This document shows positions 7,515 to 18,001 of a stretch of 64,000 nucleotides of DNA, in pieces. Within the stretch, counting starts at the first letter, position 1; each line of letters opens with the position of its first letter. The notes under the pieces are model-generated. The model had not been told where the DNA came from, did no database searches, and was given only the letters and a program-made list of their open reading frames with translations. The position numbers and the translations under genes were made by a program. Source of the DNA: Verrucomicrobiota bacterium (GTDB lineage Bacteria > Verrucomicrobiota > Verrucomicrobiia > Opitutales > UBA953); contig BJHS01000007.1 in NCBI GenBank assembly GCA_014193315.1, positions 1 through 64,000 on the forward strand, written 5' to 3'.

Positions 7515-8573
7515 TCAGAGCTCGCAGCCCTGCTGCGTCTCGCGCGTCGGCCGCGCGATCAGCCCGCGGTAAGGTTCGTCGGGGTAGGTCTCCGTGGCCC
7601 GCGCCCCGAGCAGGTGCGCGTCGCACACGCCCAGCAGCTGCGTCAGCGTCTCGGTGCGCCGCATCTCGTGTAGGAAACGGCCGTCCGCGTCGACCGCCAA
7701 GCCCACGAAGTTGAGGAATTTCTTGAGGCGACCGGCCTGCTTCTCCGGCGCCAAGGCCTGGTCGCAGCATTCCTCGACGAGTTCCTGCACGTAGGCGCGG
7801 ACTTCGCCCAGGGTCGGCCGGAAGCGCGGGAGGCCTTGCTGGGTCTCGCGCCATTGGCGGAAGATCCACGGGTTCCGGATCGCGTGGCGGCCCATCATCA
7901 TGCCGTGCGCGCCGGTCTCGGCCGTCAACCGCTCGGCCTTGTCGGCGGTGGCCACGTCGCCGTTGGCGATGACGGGGCAGGGGACGGATCTCACCGCGTG
8001 CGCGATCGCGGCGTAGTCGACCTCGGACCAGTAGAGCCCCTTGACGGTGCGTCCGTGCACGGTGAGGAGGTCCACCTGGTGCTTCGCGACCAAGGCGAGG
8101 AGCGCATCGAAGTGACGCTGGTCCTCGAAACCGATGCGCATCTTGACGGTGAAGCGGCCGGGGATGGCTTGCCGCATCGCGCCGAGGAGCTCGTCGACCT
8201 TCGCGGGGTCGCGCAGGAGGCCGCCGCCGACGTTCTTGCGGTAGACCTTCGGCGCCGGGCAGCCCATGTTCAGGTCGATGCCCGCGACCGGCAGCGTCAG
8301 CAGCGACCGGATGGTGCGGACCATGTGCGGGGTGTCCTCGCCGATGAGCTGGGCGAAGACCGGCCGGCCCGTGCCGTGGTTCACGATCGAGTCGACGATG
8401 TGCTTCTCCGGCGTGGAGCTTTCGTGCACCCGGAAATACTCCGTGACGAACCAGTCGGGCGCGCCTTTGCGACCGATGACGCGCAGGAACCCCGTCGTGG
8501 TGACGTCCTGCATCGGGGCCAGCACCGAGGGGCGCGTGCCGGCGACGACCGGGTCTGGGGGCGGGGTGCTCAC
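7515..8573 (-). CDS. tRNA-dihydrouridine synthase (Dus family)
   Basis: This FMN-dependent TIM-barrel enzyme reduces uridine to dihydrouridine in tRNA D-loops. The 352 residues show the family signature APMQDVT near residues 19-25, NMGCPAPKVYRKNVGGGLL carrying the conserved GCP cysteine, LTVHGRT, ANGDV and the phosphate-binding GMMMGRHAIRNPW. The only start compatible with full homology is a GTG at 8573. It overlaps the stop of the upstream nuclease gene by four bases (GTGA), implying translational coupling. The Dus subtype (A, B or C) is not clear. Confidence 0.93.
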   Translation of the reverse strand: MSTPPPDPVVAGTRPSVLAPMQDVTTTGFLRVIGRKGAPDWFVTEYFRVHESSTPEKHIVDSIVNHGTGRPVFAQLIGEDTPHMVRTIRSLLTLPVAGIDLNMGCPAPKVYRKNVGGGLLRDPAKVDELLGAMRQAIPGRFTVKMRIGFEDQRHFDALLALVAKHQVDLLTVHGRTVKGLYWSEVDYAAIAHAVRSVPCPVIANGDVATADKAERLTAETGAHGMMMGRHAIRNPWIFRQWRETQQGLPRFRPTLGEVRAYVQELVEECCDQALAPEKQAGRLKKFLNFVGLAVDADGRFLHEMRRTETLTQLLGVCDAHLLGARATETYPDEPYRGLIARPTRETQQGCEL

Positions 8574-9013
8574 GCCTGCTTGCGGAGGCGGGCCAGTGTC
8601 TCGGTCATGTCCTCGCAGGCGTCGAGGACGCTCTTGGCGAGGAAGACCGGGCGCTTGGCCTTGACCGCGAGGACCAGCGCGTCGCTGGGGCGCGCATCGA
8701 CCTCGGCCAGCTTGCGCGCGACGGGGCCGTCCTGCCCGAGGAGCACGCGCGCGAAGAAGATGCCATCCTTGACGTCCACGATGACGACGTGGACGACCAC
8801 GGCGTCGAGGCCGAGCAGGAGGTGGAGCATGAGGTCGTGCGACTGCGGGCGCTCGGCGGTCTTGCCGGCGAGCGCGCCTTGGAGCGCCTCCCCGACCAGC
8901 GCGTCGACTTGGATGACCATCGTCTTGTGCTGGGTGACCAGGAACACGGCCGTGCCTCCCTTGGTCGGGACGACCTCGATGCCGATGACGGGAATGGCCT
9001 CCGGTTTGCTCAT
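8570..9013 (-). CDS. Bifunctional nuclease-family protein (DUF151)
   Basis: The 147-residue protein matches the bifunctional nuclease family: EVVPTKGGTAVFLV, a central block (YLLxGLDAVVVHVVIVDVKDGIFFARV-like), and the RPSDALVLAVKAKRPVFLA motif. These are the features by which the family is recognised. Described members have DNase/RNase activity, but most bacterial homologues are uncharacterised. It is the first gene of a two-gene unit with dus (four-base overlap). Confidence 0.88.
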   Translation of the reverse strand: MSKPEAIPVIGIEVVPTKGGTAVFLVTQHKTMVIQVDALVGEALQGALAGKTAERPQSHDLMLHLLLGLDAVVVHVVIVDVKDGIFFARVLLGQDGPVARKLAEVDARPSDALVLAVKAKRPVFLAKSVLDACEDMTETLARLRKQA

Positions 9014-9106
9014 ACCCGAACAGGTGTGGCGGGTTCCGCCTTCCCCGCAAGCCCGCGGTGGCTAGGTCCCGGTCCCCGTCGTCGAAAAACGGCGAGTGGC
9101 CTTGAA

Positions 9107-11242
9107 ATGGCGGGCTTTGGGCTGCAAGGTGGGACCGTGCATCCCTTCCTGACCGATGAGTTCCTCTTCGACTGGAGCCGCCTCACCCCGGCGCAGGTCG
9201 AGCCCGACACCCGCGCCGCCTTGGCGCAGTCGCGCGAACGGGTCGCCGCGTTCAAGCGGCTGACCGGCGCGGAGCTGACCTACGCGAACGTGCTCCTCGG
9301 CTTTGAGGCGGCCACGCGCGATCTCTCCCGGGCCTGGGGCCTGGTCTCGCACCTGGATTCGGTCCTCAACTCCCCCGATCTCCGCAAGGCCTACGGTGCG
9401 ATGCTGCCCGAGGTGACCGCCTACTTCACGTCGCTCACCCTCGACCCGGAGATCTGGGCCGTGTTCAAGGCCTACGCGGCCACCGCCGAGGCCGGTGCGC
9501 TGACCGGGGTACGCCGCCGTTTCCTCGACGAGACGATGGCCGACTTCCTGGAGAACGGCGCCGACCTGCCGGCGGCCCAGAAAGACCGCCTCGCCGCCAT
9601 CAACGCGTCGCTGGCGGAGAAGACCCAGAAGTATTCCGAGAACGTCCTGGACTCCACCAACGCGTGGGAGTTGTTCGTCGACGATGAGCGCCGCTTGGCC
9701 GGCTTGCCGGCGAGCGCCCTGGCCGCTGCGAAGCAGTCCGCGACCACCAAGGGCAAGCCGGAGGCCTGGCGCTTCACCCTGCAGCAACCTTCCGTCTACC
9801 CCGTGCTGCAGTACGCCCAGGACGCCGACCTCCGTCGCCAGTGCTGGGAAGGCCTCGGGCAGGTTGGCCTCAAGGAGGGTTGCGACAACACCGCGCTGGT
9901 CGGCGAGATCCTCGCCCTCCGCCACGAGAAGGCGGGCCTGCTCGGCAAGGCCCATTTCGCCGACTTCACCACCGCGCGTCGCATGGCCCGCACGGGCGCC
10001 CAAGCGCTGGGTTTCATCGAGGATCTCGGGGCGCGCATCCGCCCGAAATTCCAAGCCGAGGCGGCCGAGCTCGAAGCCTACCGCGCCCGCCAGGTCGGCG
10101 ACGCCGTGCGTCCGTTGCACCCGTGGGAGTTCGGTTTCTTCGCTGAGCGGATGCGCCGGGAACTGCATGGGTTCGACGACGAGGCGCTCCGTCCGTGGTT
10201 CCCGGTCGACGGCGTGATCGCCGGCATGTTCCGCCTGTTTGGCGACCTGTTCGGCTTCCAGGTGGTGGGCCGCGACGCGCTGCATGTCGATCAGTCGACG
10301 GGCGGTCGCACCGTGATTCCTGCCGCGGCCCCACGGGTCGCTGGCGAGCCGGTCAGCGTCTGGCACCCGGAGGTGCGCTTTTACGAGATCCGCGACGGCG
10401 ACCGTCTGCTGGGCTCCTTCTACACCGACTGGTTCCCGCGCGAGTCGAAGCGCGGCGGTGCCTGGATGAATTTCTTCCGCACCGGCGGACCGCGTGCCGA
10501 TGGTTCGTTCGCCCCGCACCTTGGCCTGATGTGCGGCAACTTCACCCCTCCGGTCGCCGGGCAGCAGGCCCTGCTCACGCACGACGAGGTCACGACCGTC
10601 TTCCACGAGTTCGGCCATCTGCTCCATCACCTGCTTGGCGAGGTCGAGGTCGAGTCCCTCGCGGGGACCCGCGTCGCCTGGGACTTCGTGGAGCTGCCTT
10701 CGCAGATTCTCGAGAACTGGTGCTGGGAGGAGGAGTCGCTCGCCCTTTTCGCCCGTCACCATCAGACGGGCGCGCCGCTCCCGGCCGACTTACTCGCCAA
10801 ACTGGATGCCGCCGCCAATTTCCGCGCGGCCTCGGTCTGCATGCGCCAGTTGGCTTTCTCGAAACTGGACCTGGACCTGCACATTCGAGCCCTCGAGCTC
10901 AAGGGGCGCGACCTCGACGCCCACTGGAACGAGGACTTTGCCTCCTGGCAGGCCCGGACCACCCGTCCGTCCCCGGCGATGGCCCGCCGCTTCAACCACC
11001 TCTTCTCCGATGCCACGGGTTATGCCGCTGGGTATTACTCCTACAAATGGGCCGAAGCCCTCGAGGCGGATGCCTTTACCCGGTTCCTTAAGGAGGGCGT
11101 CCTGAACCCAAAGGTTGGCCGGGAACTGCGGGCTAAAATCCTCGCCAAAGGCAATTCCGAGCCAGCGGAGAAGCTTTTTCGCGATTTCATGGGCCGGGAC
11201 CTGGATTCCGAGGCCTTGTTGGTCCGGGACGGTCTGGCTTAA
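9107..11242 (+). CDS. M3-family zinc oligopeptidase (oligopeptidase A-like)
   Basis: This cytoplasmic metallopeptidase of about 711 residues carries the M3 active site HEFGHLLHHLL (HEFGH at 500-504). The third zinc ligand Glu lies downstream in the VELPSQILENW block typical of PrlC/Dcp enzymes. It should degrade short peptides, including cleaved signal peptides. Two starts are plausible: ATG 9107 (weak context) and GTG 9137, which has AAGGTG just upstream and gives V-H-P-F-L as the first residues. The long open frame upstream of 9107 overlaps the divergent nuclease gene and is not coding. Confidence 0.93.
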   Translation: MAGFGLQGGTVHPFLTDEFLFDWSRLTPAQVEPDTRAALAQSRERVAAFKRLTGAELTYANVLLGFEAATRDLSRAWGLVSHLDSVLNSPDLRKAYGAMLPEVTAYFTSLTLDPEIWAVFKAYAATAEAGALTGVRRRFLDETMADFLENGADLPAAQKDRLAAINASLAEKTQKYSENVLDSTNAWELFVDDERRLAGLPASALAAAKQSATTKGKPEAWRFTLQQPSVYPVLQYAQDADLRRQCWEGLGQVGLKEGCDNTALVGEILALRHEKAGLLGKAHFADFTTARRMARTGAQALGFIEDLGARIRPKFQAEAAELEAYRARQVGDAVRPLHPWEFGFFAERMRRELHGFDDEALRPWFPVDGVIAGMFRLFGDLFGFQVVGRDALHVDQSTGGRTVIPAAAPRVAGEPVSVWHPEVRFYEIRDGDRLLGSFYTDWFPRESKRGGAWMNFFRTGGPRADGSFAPHLGLMCGNFTPPVAGQQALLTHDEVTTVFHEFGHLLHHLLGEVEVESLAGTRVAWDFVELPSQILENWCWEEESLALFARHHQTGAPLPADLLAKLDAAANFRAASVCMRQLAFSKLDLDLHIRALELKGRDLDAHWNEDFASWQARTTRPSPAMARRFNHLFSDATGYAAGYYSYKWAEALEADAFTRFLKEGVLNPKVGRELRAKILAKGNSEPAEKLFRDFMGRDLDSEALLVRDGLA

Positions 11243-11347
11243 GCCCGCCCAGTCCATCGGGGCGGCGCCGAAACCCTATTTAGTGGGGGCGGGCGCCTTA
11301 TTCCCCTTGCGCCAAGGACTTTTTTCCTATGCGTAAGGCCTTTACAG

Positions 11348-13249
<1,902 letters not shown>

Positions 13250-13258
13250 GCCGCCGGC

Positions 13259-13708
13259 TTAATCCGGCCGGACCAACGTGAACCGATGGCCGCCTTCCGT
13301 GAGGAGGGAGGCCTTCATCGTCCAATGGCCCCGCGGCAGGCGGCCGGCCACGCGTTCGGGCCATTCCACGAGCACGTTCCAAGGCGACCGGGCGAACTCC
13401 CAGATGAGCAGTTCATCGAAGCCCTCCGGGCGCGTGAGCCGGTAGGCGTCGACGTGGAAGACCTGCCGGTCGCCTTGGTGCACGTTAAGTAGGGCGAAGG
13501 ACGGGCTGGTGATGTCGCCCGTCACGCCGAGCCCGCGGACCAACCCGCGTACGAAGGTCGTCTTGCCCACCCCGAGGTCGCCCGCGAGGGCCAGCACCGT
13601 ATCGGGCGGCAGTAGGCGCGCGAAGGCGGCGGCGGCCCGTTCCGTCTCCTCCCCAGAGGAGGTGACGAGCCCGGCGGTCCAGGCGGCGAGATCGGAGGGC
13701 GAAGCCAT
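13259..13708 (-). CDS. tsaE: tRNA t6A biosynthesis ATPase TsaE
   Basis: The 149-residue ATPase has Walker A GDLGVGKT at 43-50, followed by TSPSFALLNVH and VFHVDAYRL, and a Walker-B-like LLIWEFARSPWNVLVEWPER block. This order is characteristic of TsaE (YjeE), which works with TsaB, TsaC and TsaD to form threonylcarbamoyl-adenosine at position 37 of ANN-decoding tRNAs. Its partners are not in the window. It may be read with or separately from the upstream oxidoreductase gene, since a terminator sits between them. Confidence 0.94.
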   Translation of the reverse strand: MASPSDLAAWTAGLVTSSGEETERAAAAFARLLPPDTVLALAGDLGVGKTTFVRGLVRGLGVTGDITSPSFALLNVHQGDRQVFHVDAYRLTRPEGFDELLIWEFARSPWNVLVEWPERVAGRLPRGHWTMKASLLTEGGHRFTLVRPD

Positions 13709-13754
13709 GGGGCAGTCTTCCTCTGGCTATGGGGGCAGGCAACCTGCAAACAAA

Positions 13755-13780
13755 AAGACCCGGCCGCGGGGCCGGGTCTT
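13755..13780 (-). terminator. Intrinsic terminator of the Gfo/Idh/MocA gene
   Basis: AAGACCCGGCC (13755-13765) and GGCCGGGTCTT (13770-13780) form a perfect 11-bp stem with a GCGG loop. On the minus strand it is followed by a T-run (complement of the A-run 13752-13756). It lies 24 bases after the oxidoreductase stop. Confidence 0.85.
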
Positions 13781-13803
13781 CGCGGTGAGGCTCGTCGGTC
13801 GGT

Positions 13804-15255
13804 TTAGGAGACGATGCCGAGGGGTTTGATGCCCTGCCAGCCGCCGCGGGTGAAGTCGGGGCACTGGATCGGCATCGAGCCGTCTTTCACGGAGCGGACG
13901 GAAATCTCGAGGATTGAGGACCAGTCGGCCGCGTCGTACACGGTCATGTCCGGGGTGATGCCTTGGCGCAGGCAGTCGAGCATGCGGTAGTTCATCACAT
14001 GGTCCATGCCGCCGTGGCCGCCGACCTTCTTGGCCGACTCGCCGACCTTCTTGATGAGCGGGTGCTGGTTGGCCTTCATGAAGGCGTCGAGCTTCTCCTT
14101 CTCCAGCCAGTTGTGGGCGTTGAGCTTCAGGCCCTTGACCGAGGGGTGGTCGCTCGACGCATCGACGGCGAGGCGGCCCGGGTAGCCGAAGAAAGTCGCC
14201 TTGGAGCCGCACAGGGCGTTGATGCGCGAGTAGGGGCGGGGGCTCACCACGTCGTGTTGGATCATGATGGTCCGGCCCAGCTGCGTCTTGATGATCGACG
14301 TGTTCATGTCGCCGCAGACATATTTCTCGTCCTTGTGCTTGCCGCCGTTCGGGTTCTTGCGGTCGCGGTATTCGGTGAGGTTGCGCTCGGGCGAGGAGAC
14401 GGAGACCACGAACTTGAAGGCGTCGCCGCGGCCGATGCCCAAGTACTGCGCCACCGGGCCGAGGCCGTGGGTGGGGTACAGGTTACCGTCCATGAAGGTG
14501 TGGTAGTTGCGGCGCCAGCCGCCTTCGCTGCCGAGGCTCCAGAGCACGTCCTGCGAGAGGTTGTGGATGTAGGCGCACTCGGCATGCTTGAGTTCGCCGA
14601 AGAGGCCTTGGCGGGCCATGTGCAGGACGAAGAGCTCCTCATCGCCGTAGCAGCAGTTCTCGATGATCGCGCAGTGGCGCTGGGTCTTCTCCGCGGTGTC
14701 GACCAGTTTCCAGCATTCGTCAACCGAGACGGCGGCAGACACCTCGATGAAGGCGTGCTTGCCGCACTCCATGGCCTTGAGAGCCATCGGCACGTGCCAT
14801 TCCCAAGGAGTGGCGATGTAGACCACGTCGATGTCATCCCGGGCGACCATCTTTTCCCAGGCATCCTCGGTGTCGGTGTAGACGACCGGCTCCTTGCCGG
14901 TCTTGGCCTTCACGTGGTCGAAGGCGCGCTTGGCGCGCTCGGGCTTGAGGTCGCAGACCGCCACCACTTCGGCGAAGTCGATGTTGACCGCGGAGTTGAC
15001 GTGGGTCATGCCGCGGGAGAGGCCGATGAACGCGCAGCGCACCTTCTGCAGGGGCTTGGTCTGCAGGTCCCAGACCGGCTTATTGCCGGCGGGGCGGGGA
15101 CGGGTCACCGAGATTTCATCATGGCCTTGTAGTTTGAGGGCTTTGGGGTCGGGCGCGGCGCCGGCGGAGGGCAACGTATTGAGGCCGAAGCCGACGCCGG
15201 CAAGGGCACCGAACTTGAGGAAGTCACGACGGGAGTTCTGTTCAGGGAGGCTCAT
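13804..15255 (-). CDS. Gfo/Idh/MocA-family oxidoreductase with Tat signal
   Basis: The 483-residue protein begins with a twin-arginine signal (RRDFLK at 9-14 followed by GALAGVGFGLNTLPSAGA), so it should be exported folded. The mature part has a Rossmann NAD(P) domain (CAFIGLSRGMTHV, VVAVCDLKPERAKRAF, DVVYIATPWEWHVPMAL, KHAFIEVSAAVS) and the C-terminal Gfo/Idh/MocA alpha/beta domain. Such Tat-exported members are very common in Verrucomicrobia and Planctomycetes. They probably act on sugars or glycosidic substrates. The EVS in place of the usual EKP motif after KHAFI departs from the classical dehydrogenases, so the reaction is uncertain. It is a single-gene transcript. Confidence 0.9.
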   Translation of the reverse strand: MSLPEQNSRRDFLKFGALAGVGFGLNTLPSAGAAPDPKALKLQGHDEISVTRPRPAGNKPVWDLQTKPLQKVRCAFIGLSRGMTHVNSAVNIDFAEVVAVCDLKPERAKRAFDHVKAKTGKEPVVYTDTEDAWEKMVARDDIDVVYIATPWEWHVPMALKAMECGKHAFIEVSAAVSVDECWKLVDTAEKTQRHCAIIENCCYGDEELFVLHMARQGLFGELKHAECAYIHNLSQDVLWSLGSEGGWRRNYHTFMDGNLYPTHGLGPVAQYLGIGRGDAFKFVVSVSSPERNLTEYRDRKNPNGGKHKDEKYVCGDMNTSIIKTQLGRTIMIQHDVVSPRPYSRINALCGSKATFFGYPGRLAVDASSDHPSVKGLKLNAHNWLEKEKLDAFMKANQHPLIKKVGESAKKVGGHGGMDHVMNYRMLDCLRQGITPDMTVYDAADWSSILEISVRSVKDGSMPIQCPDFTRGGWQGIKPLGIVS

Positions 15256-15324
15256 GGGGGGCCTTCCAAGACAGCCCAGGCGTGCTCGGGTTGCAACGGT
15301 TTTGCCGATAAGGTTTTCGACTCT

Positions 15325-15906
15325 CTAGTTTACGAAACCTTGGGCCCATTTAATCCCGAAGACCGCAAGGTTACGAACGATATGACCCATAAAGCAGGGC
15401 AGCAAGGAGCGGGTCGGGTTCAGCGGGTTGAAGCGAGCGAAGTAGAGCCAGACCGCCGTCACGAACTCGAAGAGCAGCGTGATCACCTGTTTCTCGTCGT
15501 GAGGATTGAAGTCGAGGAAGTCGATATGGATTGCGGCGAAGACGGCGGAGCCGCCGAGGATCAGGCAAAGCAACTTACGTCCGGAGAAGTGACTCGGCGC
15601 CGCGAAGCCGCGGAAGACGGCTTCCTCCGTGATCGCCGCGCCGATGAGGCCCAGCAGTGCGACCAGCGGTAAATGGGATTGGGTCGTCGATACGTCAAAG
15701 CGCGTCTCCACGCCTGCTTCCGCGATCGTGATAAGTAGGGCGCCCGACGCCGCCATGAAGTACGCCGCGGCCGGGGCCAGCGTCGTGCCAGGCCAGAAGC
15801 CTTCGGCCGCGCCCGTTTTCCAGCGGAGCCGGAATTCACCGTACCACGCCGCCAGCACGCAGAGGCCAAGGGCGAAGGCGAGGATGGCTTCGGTCGATTT
15901 ATCCAT
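15325..15906 (-). CDS. CPBP-family intramembrane metalloprotease
   Basis: The 193-residue membrane protein has the CPBP (CAAX protease and bacteriocin-processing/Abi) motifs: EEAVFRG with E94, E95 and R99, FAAIH with His127, and a third polar site near GHIVRN. It should be a glutamate/histidine-type intramembrane peptidase. Substrates in bacteria are mostly unknown. It is the last gene of the run LOG-cutA-CPBP on the minus strand, three bases after cutA, so it is co-transcribed. Confidence 0.87.
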   Translation of the reverse strand: MDKSTEAILAFALGLCVLAAWYGEFRLRWKTGAAEGFWPGTTLAPAAAYFMAASGALLITIAEAGVETRFDVSTTQSHLPLVALLGLIGAAITEEAVFRGFAAPSHFSGRKLLCLILGGSAVFAAIHIDFLDFNPHDEKQVITLLFEFVTAVWLYFARFNPLNPTRSLLPCFMGHIVRNLAVFGIKWAQGFVN

Positions 15907-15909
15907 GGA

Positions 15910-16227
15910 TCAGCGAATGCCCTGGACCCAGGCGCGGTAACCCGCCGAGGCGAAGTCGGAGTGGATGCCGAGCCATTGCGGCACGGCGTAGGGGTGGCGG
16001 GCGTGGACCCAGGTTTCGAGGTCGCGGGCCTTGGTGAGGGCGAATTTGAAGGTCAGCCGGAACTCGTCCTCCGCTTGGGTGCGACCTTCCCAGGCGAAAT
16101 GCGAGCGGATGGGACCGTCGACTTGAGCGCAGGCGGCGAGGCCCGCGGCCACCGCATCGGCGGCGAGGCGGTCCGCCTCCTCGCGCGAGGGCAAGGTCGT
16201 CCAGGCGATACCGAGGGCTTCAGTCAT
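15910..16227 (-). CDS. cutA: CutA1-like divalent cation tolerance protein
   Basis: The 105-residue protein shows the CutA1 pattern: an N-terminal TTLPSREEADRLAADAVAAGLAACAQV, then EFRLTFKFALTKARDLETWVHARHPYAVPQWLGI, close to the family's H-PYEVP-I motif. CutA forms very stable trimers and was linked to copper tolerance in E. coli, but its role elsewhere is unclear. The start at 16227 overlaps the end of the LOG gene by 8 bases. The C-terminus YRAWVQGIR matches the family end. Confidence 0.9.
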   Translation of the reverse strand: MTEALGIAWTTLPSREEADRLAADAVAAGLAACAQVDGPIRSHFAWEGRTQAEDEFRLTFKFALTKARDLETWVHARHPYAVPQWLGIHSDFASAGYRAWVQGIR

Positions 16228-17080
16228 GGCCAGGGTCGTCCCCCTGTAGGTATTTCTCGGTAATGATCCCGACCAGCAGGTCGCGCGCTTCCTGCACGGA
16301 GTCGACGTGGATGTAGAGGTCGCGGTCCTCGGGCGAGACCATGCCCCACTCATGGAACGTCTCGAAGTTCACCGCGCTCTTCCAGAAGGCCGAGCCGAAG
16401 AGCAGCACCGGGAAGTGCTTCTTGGTCTTGCCGGTCTGGATCAGCGTGAGCATCTCGAACAGCTCGTCGAAAGTGCCGAAGCCACCGGGGAAAGCCACGA
16501 GCGCCTTGGCGAGGTAGAGGAACCAATACTTGCGGACGAAGAAGTAGTGGAACTCAAGGTCGAGCTCGGGCGTGATGTAGGGGTTGTGTTCCTGCTCAAA
16601 GGGGAGGGCGATGCCCAGGCCGACGGAGCGGCCGCCGGCTTGATGCGCCCCTTGGTTGGCCGCTTCCATGATGCCAGGTCCGCCGCCGGAGCAGACGAGG
16701 AAGCGTTGCCACTCGGGCAGCGACATGGACCACTTGGTCATCTCGTAGGCAAGTTCGCGGCAAGCCTCGTAGTAGACGGAGGAGCGGAGGTTGATTTCGG
16801 CGACCCGCAATCGCAGGGCGCATTCGGCCCCGGTGCACTCGCCCGACTGGGGGAGCGCCTTGGCTTCGGCCAGCTCCCGCTGGGCACGCTCGGGGGTCAT
16901 CGTGCGGGCCGAACCGAACATCACGACGGTGTTCCGGACCCCGTATTTCTTGAAGCGCAGGTGGGGCTCCATCAGCTCGGCCATGACCCGGATGGTCCGG
17001 GCCTGAGGGCTGAGCATGAAATCCGGGTTCAAGTAGGCCCTCGGCGGGACGGGCCGTAGCTTGCCGGGTACAGAGGACAT
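16220..17080 (-). CDS. LOG-family protein (possible nucleoside monophosphate phosphoribohydrolase)
   Basis: The 286-residue cytoplasmic protein has the two LOG signatures: GGGPGIMEAANQGA at 132-145 and PGGFGTFDE at 198-206 (family PGGxGTxxE). Related enzymes hydrolyse nucleoside 5'-monophosphates, and some release cytokinins. The older name 'lysine decarboxylase-like' is misleading. An N-terminal extension of about 45 residues precedes the Rossmann-type core, and residues 75-100 form a charged insertion. It is the first gene of the LOG-cutA-CPBP operon and divergent from rpmH. Confidence 0.9.
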   Translation of the reverse strand: MSSVPGKLRPVPPRAYLNPDFMLSPQARTIRVMAELMEPHLRFKKYGVRNTVVMFGSARTMTPERAQRELAEAKALPQSGECTGAECALRLRVAEINLRSSVYYEACRELAYEMTKWSMSLPEWQRFLVCSGGGPGIMEAANQGAHQAGGRSVGLGIALPFEQEHNPYITPELDLEFHYFFVRKYWFLYLAKALVAFPGGFGTFDELFEMLTLIQTGKTKKHFPVLLFGSAFWKSAVNFETFHEWGMVSPEDRDLYIHVDSVQEARDLLVGIITEKYLQGDDPGHD

Positions 17081-17131
17081 TTAGGCATCTTTCCCGTCTT
17101 GGGCTGTCTGCCAAGCCGGGAAGCGTGAGGC

Positions 17132-17160
17132 TTGACACCCCCCGAGGGGTGCCCTTGGCT
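17132..17160 (+). promoter_or_regulatory. Candidate promoter of rpmH-rnpA-yidD
   Basis: A consensus -35 TTGACA (17132-17137) sits 45 bases before the rpmH ATG. With a 17-base spacer the -10 would be TTGGCT (17155-17160), a poor match. CACCCC/GGGGTG makes a small hairpin across the spacer. The -35 is convincing, the rest is not. Confidence 0.4.
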
Positions 17161-17176
17161 GTGGCCTTCAAATGTC

Positions 17177-17314
17177 ATGCAGCCCACCTACCGCCCTTCC
17201 AAAATCTCCCGCGCCCGTAAGTGCGGCTTCCGCGCCCGCTCTAAGACTGCCGGTGGCCGCAAGGTTCTCGCCAAGCGTCGCAGCATCGGTCGTAAGCGCC
17301 TCGGCGCCTCGTAA
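17177..17314 (+). CDS. rpmH: 50S ribosomal protein L34
   Basis: This short basic protein of 45 residues begins [21 protein letters not shown] and ends [12 protein letters not shown], the L34 pattern (typically ...RPSxxxRxRxHGFRxRMxTxxGRxVLxxRRxKGRxxL). In many bacteria rpmH sits directly before rnpA, exactly as here (5-base gap). The ATG at 17177 is the only sensible start. There is no Shine-Dalgarno sequence (AATGTC-ATG). dnaA, which often lies divergently upstream, is not here; the LOG gene is there instead. Confidence 0.96.
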   Translation: MQPTYRPSKISRARKCGFRARSKTAGGRKVLAKRRSIGRKRLGAS

Positions 17315-17319
17315 GACCC

Positions 17320-17682
17320 ATGCGTCTCCCGCGGGAGCGCCGGATTCGTGCCTCGGCCGATTTCGCCCGCATCCGCAATACTGGCTCGCGGCTTGACTGC
17401 GGGCCTTTTCTTTTGAATTTCAAGCGGACCGAGGGCGGTGGCCCCACCCGGTTCGCCGTCATCGCGGCCAAGAAGTCGCTGCGCTTGGCCGTCGATCGCA
17501 ACCGGGCCAAGCGTCTGGCCCGGGAACTTTTCCGGACCGACCCGGCGCCGTTTCCTCCCGGTTGGGAAGTCGTGTTGGTCATTCGCTCGGGCCTCTTGCG
17601 TCGGCGCCTTGCCGACCTGCGTAAGGTCTTCATCGAGGCGGCGGCGCGAATCCAGGCTAAGGCTGCCGGCCCGGTCGCATGA
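17320..17682 (+). CDS. rnpA: Ribonuclease P protein component
   Basis: The 120-residue basic protein has the RNase P protein signature [10 protein letters not shown] (60-69) and the N-terminal [15 protein letters not shown] block. It assists the RNA subunit in 5' maturation of tRNAs. It lies between rpmH and yidD in the standard bacterial order. Its last codon overlaps the yidD start (ATGA at 17679-17682). Confidence 0.95.
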   Translation: MRLPRERRIRASADFARIRNTGSRLDCGPFLLNFKRTEGGGPTRFAVIAAKKSLRLAVDRNRAKRLARELFRTDPAPFPPGWEVVLVIRSGLLRRRLADLRKVFIEAAARIQAKAAGPVA

Positions 17683-17933
17683 GCGAAGCGCGTCCGTCTT
17701 GGGCCGCCCGCCCGGCCCTGTGGTTGGTGCGCGGCTACCAGCGTTGGCTTTCCCGTCCCTTGCACGCAATTGCGCCGGGCTCGGGTTGTCGGTTTGCTCC
17801 GACCTGCTCGGCTTATGCGGCGACCAGCCTGGCCCGCTTCGGACTGTTCCGCGGCACTTGGCTCGCGACGAAACGCCTCTGCCGTTGCCACCCCTGGGGC
17901 GGCTCGGGTGTCGATGAGGTGCCGGAGAGGTAA
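17679..17933 (+). CDS. yidD: Membrane protein insertion efficiency factor YidD
   Basis: The 84-residue protein carries the YidD signature: [12 protein letters not shown], then [11 protein letters not shown] with Cys37 and Cys43, and a second [15 protein letters not shown] block. YidD is a small amphipathic membrane-associated protein that helps insertion of inner-membrane proteins. In most genomes yidC follows, but here an LTA-synthase-like gene follows 68 bases later, so the usual cluster is broken. Confidence 0.95.
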   Translation: MSEARPSWAARPALWLVRGYQRWLSRPLHAIAPGSGCRFAPTCSAYAATSLARFGLFRGTWLATKRLCRCHPWGGSGVDEVPER

Positions 17934-18001
17934 CCAGCCCGAGGCCATAACCGGCGTGAATATCCTCGCCCAGGTGGGTGCGGTTTAAGCATATTACCTG
18001 A

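Noticed and set aside
7836-9065. Long plus-strand open frame opposite dus and the nuclease gene
   Set aside because: Both minus-strand genes have strong motifs; the plus frame shows none.
9062-10762. Open frame of 566 codons on the minus strand opposite the M3 peptidase
   Set aside because: It covers a well-supported metallopeptidase gene and its translation has the composition of an antisense frame.
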